Shown: positions 60,447 to 64,000 of the stretch, one piece after another
Layout of the letters: every line of letters begins with the position of its first letter
Numbering within the stretch: position 1 is the stretch's first letter
DNA from: Filimonas zeae
GTDB lineage: Bacteria > Bacteroidota > Bacteroidia > Chitinophagales > Chitinophagaceae
Direction of reading: 5' to 3'
Assembly: GCF_014641615.1 (NCBI RefSeq)
Contig: NZ_BMIB01000001.1
Span: 434,769 to 498,768, forward strand
DNA length: 64,000 nt
Notes under the pieces: generated by a model
Database searches by the model: none
What the model was told of the DNA's origin: nothing
Seen by the model: the letters and a program-made list of their open reading frames with translations, nothing else
Position numbers and translations under genes: made by a program

Positions 60447-60474
60447 AAAGTCCCGGCATATGCCGGGACTTTTA
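60447..60474 (-). terminator. Terminator of the H1-like gene
   Basis: The nearly perfect palindrome AAAGTCCCGGCA-TA-TGCCGGGACTTT (60448-60473) precedes a T-tract on the minus strand, 23 bases after the stop codon of the gene at 60496-60744. Confidence 0.9.
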
Positions 60475-60495
60475 ATCTATTTAGCGTAAGAAATA

Positions 60496-60744
60496 CTAAG
60501 CTTTCTTAGCAGCTTTTTTAGGCGCAGCTTTTTTCGCTACTACTTTCTTAGGAGCTACTTTTTTCGCTACTGCTTTTTTAGGAGCAGCTGCTTTTTTCGC
60601 TACTACTTTCTTAGGAGCTACTTTCTTTGCTACAGCTTTTTTAGGAGCTACTTTTTTAGCTACAGCCTTCTTAGGAGCGGCTTTCTTAGCTACAACTTTT
60701 TTTGCAGCGGCCTTTTTAGGGGCTGCTTTTTTTGCAGTTGCCAT
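60496..60744 (-). CDS. Histone H1-like Lys/Ala-rich protein
   Basis: The 82-residue protein is composed almost only of Lys, Ala, Val and Pro in repeats such as KKAVAKKVAPKK and KKVVAKKAAPKK. It resembles the C-terminal tail of eukaryotic histone H1 and the bacterial Hc1-like or AlgP-type proteins, and it probably binds nucleic acid non-specifically. There are no aromatic or acidic residues. The DNA shows matching internal repeats, so its length may vary between strains. It sits 75 bases after rpmA on the same strand. Confidence 0.8.
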   Translation of the reverse strand: MATAKKAAPKKAAAKKVVAKKAAPKKAVAKKVAPKKAVAKKVAPKKVVAKKAAAPKKAVAKKVAPKKVVAKKAAPKKAAKKA

Positions 60745-60819
60745 GTTTTTAAAATTTAATGGTTAGTAAATATGGAATAAAAATAAAAACTTTATGGTAA
60801 CTGCCAAAATTTTTGTTGC

Positions 60820-61086
60820 TTAGGCGGTTGCTTCTGAAGCAACTACAGAAATGGTAGTCTTATCGTTTCTACCTTTTCTGAACTCAACGATACCGTCAGC
60901 CAGAGCGAACAGGGTGAAGTCTTTACCTACACCTACGTTCTTACCAGGATGATAAGAAGTACCACGCTGGCGAACCAGGATGTTACCAGAGATTGCAGGT
61001 TGACCACCATATATTTTAACTCCTAAGCGTTTGCTTTGGGAATCACGACCGTTTTTTACGCTACCTTCACCTTTCTTGTGAGCCAT
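60820..61086 (-). CDS. rpmA: 50S ribosomal protein bL27
   Basis: bL27 reaches the peptidyl-transferase centre with its N-terminus. The 88-residue protein starts [56 protein letters not shown], standard for the family and without the cleavable N-terminal extension known from Firmicutes. It follows rplU by 46 bases in the usual order, so the two form one transcript with the H1-like gene possibly at the end. Confidence 0.97.
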   Translation of the reverse strand: MAHKKGEGSVKNGRDSQSKRLGVKIYGGQPAISGNILVRQRGTSYHPGKNVGVGKDFTLFALADGIVEFRKGRNDKTTISVVASEATA

Positions 61087-61132
61087 GATGAATGAATTTT
61101 ACTTGTTAATAACTTAAAGTGAAAAGCTACGA

Positions 61133-61438
61133 CTAAGCGATGCTTTCAATTTTGATTTGAGTGTAGTGAGTTCTGTGACCGTGCTTTTTGCGGAAACCTT
61201 TTCTTCTTTTCATTTTAAAAGCAATAACGGTATCACCTTTTACGAGGTCGTTAACTATTTCTGCTTTTACAGTTGCCTTTGCATCGGCACCAGCAGAAAT
61301 TTTTCCGTTGTTGTCAACAAATAAAATTTCGTTGAACTCAACTTTATCACCTGTTTTTCCCTGCAGGTGAGGAACGTACAGGTTCTGACCCTCCTGTACC
61401 TTAAATTGCTGACCTGCTATTTTTACAACTGCTAACAT
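61133..61438 (-). CDS. rplU: 50S ribosomal protein bL21
   Basis: bL21 is a 23S rRNA-binding protein. The family start MLAVVKIAGQQFKVQEGQNLYVPHL fixes the ATG at the complement of 61436-61438, giving 101 residues; a reading that begins 75 bases upstream is rejected because it crosses the promoter. The C-terminal KMKRRKGFRKKHGHRTHYTQIKIESI is typical. The stop is followed by rpmA. Confidence 0.97.
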   Translation of the reverse strand: MLAVVKIAGQQFKVQEGQNLYVPHLQGKTGDKVEFNEILFVDNNGKISAGADAKATVKAEIVNDLVKGDTVIAFKMKRRKGFRKKHGHRTHYTQIKIESIA

Positions 61439-61460
61439 AAATAGTCCAAAATTAGGACGG

Positions 61461-61492
61461 CAAAGGTAGGGGTTTTGGAATAAAAAACACAA
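61461..61492 (-). promoter_or_regulatory. Promoter of rplU-rpmA
   Basis: The minus strand reads TACCTTTG (61468-61461), a perfect -7 element; TTG is found at 61492-61490, 21 bases upstream, slightly longer than the ideal. The leader is about 20 bases. Confidence 0.7.
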
Positions 61493-61582
61493 GCACCTTT
61501 TAAAAAATTCCAAAAAGGATAGGAGGCGGTGTTACATAAAAATTAAAAATATGCCTTTTGTGCTATACCAGGCATACATCCC

Positions 61583-61590
61583 TATTTTTG
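61583..61590 (+). promoter_or_regulatory. -7 element for the GH3-family gene
   Basis: TATTTTTG at 61583-61590 matches TAnnTTTG 20 bases before the ATG; TTG at 61558-61560 is 22 bases upstream. The leader would be very short. Confidence 0.5.
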
Positions 61591-61610
61591 TTGCCTCCTA
61601 AAAACAGCGT

Positions 61611-63107
61611 ATGAACCTGAAGTCGATGTTGGCGCGTCCATTTGCCACATATATTCATAATAAGATTAAAAAGGGCATGGAAACCGCGGTAGCCGACCAG
61701 GAGGCTATCTTTAAAAGCCTGATTAAGAGCGCTTCAGGTACTGCTTTCGGGAAGGATCATGGTTTTAAGGATATTGAGAACTACGATCAGTTTAAGCGTC
61801 AGGTGCCTATCCGGGACTACGAGGGGCTGAAATCTTATATTCAGCAGGTGAAAGAAGGGAAGGACAATATATTATGGAAAGGCAAGCCGATCTATTTTGC
61901 CAAGACTTCCGGAACCACGAGCGGTATCAAGTACATCCCTATTTCTAAAGATTCTATCAGTAATCATATTGATTCTGCGCGTAATGCGTTGCTGTGTTAT
62001 ATAGCCGAAACCGGCAATGCGGATTTTACGGCGGGTAAGATGATTTTTTTAAGCGGTTCGCCGGTACTGGAGCGTACGGGGGGCATTCCTACCGGTCGTT
62101 TAAGCGGTATTGTAAACCACCACGTACCCAAATACCTGCGTACCAATCAGTTACCCAGTTACGAAACCAATTGTATTGAAGACTGGGAAACCAAACTGGA
62201 TGCGATTGTAAAGGAGACGATTAACCAGAATATGACCCTGATCAGCGGTATTCCACCGTGGATGCAGATGTATTACGACCGCCTGACTGAACTGAGCGGC
62301 AAGAAGATAAAAGACCTTTTTCCTAATTTTCAGCTGATGGTGTATGGCGGGGTGAATTTTGAGCCTTACCGTTCGCGTTTGTTTGATAGTATTGGTGGAA
62401 AGGTGGATTCTATAGAAACATTCCCGGCATCTGAAGGGTTTCTGGCTTTCCAGGACTCGCAGCATGCGGAGGGATTACTGCTGAATACCAATTCAGGTAT
62501 ATTTTTTGAGTTTGTACCGGCCAACGAAATCTTCAACGACAATCCTACGCGGTTAATGCTGGGTGATGTGAAGGTGGGCGAGAACTATGCTGTGGTACTG
62601 AGTACCAATGCAGGTATGTGGGCCTATAATATAGGCGATACGGTAAAGTTTGTAAGTACCAATCCTTACCGCTTAGTGGTAACGGGCCGTACCAAACACT
62701 TTATTTCTGCATTTGGCGAGCATGTGATTGCGGAGGAGGTAGAGCATGCGTTAATGCAGGCAGCCAATGAGCAGCATGTGAAGATTACGGAGTTTACAGT
62801 GGCGCCTATGGTACAGCAGGGAGAGGGGCAGAGTTATCATGAATGGTTTGTGGAGTTTGAAACATTGCCTTTTGACATGCGTTCGTTTGCGCAGCAGGTG
62901 GATAATAACCTGAGACAGAAGAACGTTTATTATGACGATCTGATAGCAGGAAACATTCTGCAGCAGCTGAAGATTACACAGGTACGCAAAAACGGATTTA
63001 TCGATTATATGAAATCTATTGGTAAATTGGGCGGCCAGAACAAACTGCCCCGTTTAAGCAATGACCGTAGAATTGCCGATCAGATGCAGGAGTTTCTTGC
63101 GCAATAA
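61611..63107 (+). CDS. GH3 auxin-responsive promoter family acyl-adenylate enzyme
   Basis: The 498-residue protein belongs to the bacterial GH3 branch of the adenylating (ANL) superfamily, which in plants conjugates acyl acids to amino acids. ANL motif I reads AKTSGTTSGIKYIPIS (about 97-112), motif II lies at SIETFPASEGFLAF, and AYNIGDTVKFV plus TGRTKHFISAFGEHVIAEEVE correspond to motif III and the hinge. The bacterial substrates are mostly unknown. It is not linked to a clear pathway here; dxr follows 62 bases later. Confidence 0.9.
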   Translation: MNLKSMLARPFATYIHNKIKKGMETAVADQEAIFKSLIKSASGTAFGKDHGFKDIENYDQFKRQVPIRDYEGLKSYIQQVKEGKDNILWKGKPIYFAKTSGTTSGIKYIPISKDSISNHIDSARNALLCYIAETGNADFTAGKMIFLSGSPVLERTGGIPTGRLSGIVNHHVPKYLRTNQLPSYETNCIEDWETKLDAIVKETINQNMTLISGIPPWMQMYYDRLTELSGKKIKDLFPNFQLMVYGGVNFEPYRSRLFDSIGGKVDSIETFPASEGFLAFQDSQHAEGLLLNTNSGIFFEFVPANEIFNDNPTRLMLGDVKVGENYAVVLSTNAGMWAYNIGDTVKFVSTNPYRLVVTGRTKHFISAFGEHVIAEEVEHALMQAANEQHVKITEFTVAPMVQQGEGQSYHEWFVEFETLPFDMRSFAQQVDNNLRQKNVYYDDLIAGNILQQLKITQVRKNGFIDYMKSIGKLGGQNKLPRLSNDRRIADQMQEFLAQ

Positions 63108-63169
63108 CCCTTAGAAAACAGCGGTAACTAATTAACTTATCTTCAACTCTTTTAACAACGGCATTACAG

Positions 63170-64000
63170 ATGACTAAACGTATTGCTATATTCGGTTCTA
63201 CCGGTTCGATAGGCACACAGGCTTTACAGGTAATAGCGGCGAATGCCGATAAGTTTACAGCGGAGATATTAACAGCACATACGAACGAGACTTTACTGAT
63301 TAAACAGGCGCTGCAGTTTAACCCGAATATTGTGGTGATTGCAGACGACAGCAAATATGCCAAAGTAAAAGAGGCGCTGGCAGGCACCCCTATTAAGGTG
63401 TTTGCAGGCGAAAAGGCTTTGGAAGAAGTAGCGGCTATGAACTGCTACGATCTGATGCTGGCGGCTATTGTTGGCTATGCAGGTTTAAAGCCCACTTTAC
63501 AGGCGCTGGATAACGGCAAGCCTGTAGCGCTGGCCAACAAGGAAACGCTGGTGGTTGCGGGTGATATTGTGATGCAGAAAGCATTGGAGAAGAAGGTGCC
63601 GCTGATTCCGGTGGATAGCGAGCATTCTGCCATTTTTCAGTGTCTGGTGGGTGAGGGTAGAAACAAGATTGAGAAGATTATATTAACGGCCAGTGGTGGC
63701 CCGTTTTTAGGCAAGAAGCCCAATTTTCTGGTGAATGTAAAGCGGGATCATGCTTTACAGCATCCTAACTGGAGCATGGGTGCCAAGATAAGCGTAGACT
63801 CTGCCACGCTGATGAACAAGGGGCTGGAGATGATTGAAGCTAAATGGCTGTTTAACCTGCAACCCGATCAGATTCAGGTGCTGGTGCATCCGCAGAGCAT
63901 TATTCACAGCCTGGTACAGTTTGAAGATGGCAGTATGAAAGCCCAGATGGGGCTGCCGGATATGAAACTGCCAATCCAGTACGCACTGGCATTTCCGCAC
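63170..64000 (+). CDS. dxr: 1-deoxy-D-xylulose 5-phosphate reductoisomerase (partial)
   Basis: DXR converts DXP to 2-C-methyl-D-erythritol 4-phosphate, the committed step of the MEP isoprenoid pathway. The open frame from the ATG at 63170 runs to the window end, giving 277 codons of an expected roughly 385. It begins MTKRIAIFGSTGSIGTQAL (NADPH-binding), and has ALANKETLVVAG, PVDSEHSAIFQCL with the metal-binding Asp and Glu, TASGGPF and HPNWSMGAKISVDSATLMNKGLEMIEA, all hallmark segments. The 3' part is cut off by the window. Confidence 0.96.
   Translation, partial: MTKRIAIFGSTGSIGTQALQVIAANADKFTAEILTAHTNETLLIKQALQFNPNIVVIADDSKYAKVKEALAGTPIKVFAGEKALEEVAAMNCYDLMLAAIVGYAGLKPTLQALDNGKPVALANKETLVVAGDIVMQKALEKKVPLIPVDSEHSAIFQCLVGEGRNKIEKIILTASGGPFLGKKPNFLVNVKRDHALQHPNWSMGAKISVDSATLMNKGLEMIEAKWLFNLQPDQIQVLVHPQSIIHSLVQFEDGSMKAQMGLPDMKLPIQYALAFPH

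Overview
The window looks like chromosomal DNA of a member of the Bacteroidota, most likely the family Chitinophagaceae. The evidence is a SusC/SusD outer-membrane pair, SusC-type carboxypeptidase-regulatory and MG2-like secreted proteins, a Bacteroidota-type AMP nucleosidase, many promoters of the Bacteroidota form (TTG, about 19 bases, TAnnTTTG), almost no Shine-Dalgarno sequences except a perfect one in front of rpsU, and a GH3-family adenylating enzyme. The genus is inference; no rRNA is present.

Layout. 1-11 kb: a degenerate transglutaminase-like protein, tilS, a rhomboid protease, rlmH, an MG2/plug-like secreted protein, an unusual GAPDH/erythrose-4-phosphate-dehydrogenase-like enzyme, ssb, an Ldh2-type dehydrogenase and aspartokinase. 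11-22.5 kb: a SusC/SusD pair, a MacB/FtsX-type permease, a secreted carboxypeptidase-regulatory protein, a secreted esterase and queA. 22.5-34.8 kb: a 1223-residue TraB/GumN protein, a fused two-ATPase peptide transporter subunit coupled to AMP nucleosidase, an orphan HsdR-N nuclease-like protein, glutamate dehydrogenase, thymidine kinase, a Gln/Pro-rich protein, Kdo transferase and a VOC protein. 34.8-40.5 kb: a tight five-gene nucleotide-sugar operon (aminotransferase, UDP-glucose dehydrogenase, UDP-glucuronate decarboxylase, TviB-type dehydrogenase, RfbD) for surface polysaccharide precursors. 40.6-41.7 kb: two identical tRNA-Gln genes flanking a non-coding-looking array of thirteen exact 21-bp partly palindromic repeats, the most unusual element in the window. 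41.7-46.3 kb: tyrS, an RDD protein, ribE, rpsU, a Xer recombinase, hpf and a small lipoprotein. 46.4-52.6 kb: the conserved translation block tRNA-Thr-Tyr-Gly-Thr, tuf, tRNA-Trp, secE, nusG, rplK, rplA, rplJ, rplL, interrupted by a secreted glycerophosphodiesterase gene and not followed by rpoBC. 52.6-64 kb: a secreted YD-like protein, mazG overlapping a 1260-residue NtrY-like histidine kinase, a PolX protein lacking the polymerase aspartates, a histone H1-like Lys/Ala protein beside rpmA-rplU, a GH3-family enzyme, and dxr, which runs off the window end.

How the genes work together. Translation and tRNA maturation dominate (tilS, rlmH, queA, tyrS, rpsU, hpf, tuf, ribosomal proteins, tRNAs), with DNA maintenance and nucleotide-pool genes (ssb, xer, polX-like, mazG, tdk, amn) and an envelope theme (SusCD, Kdo transferase, sugar-nucleotide operon, several secreted proteins). 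No phage, transposase, CRISPR array or complete restriction system was seen. The best leads for something undescribed are the 21-bp array between the twin tRNA-Gln genes, the break-up of the nusG-rplKAJL-rpoBC order, and several enzyme-like proteins that have lost catalytic residues.
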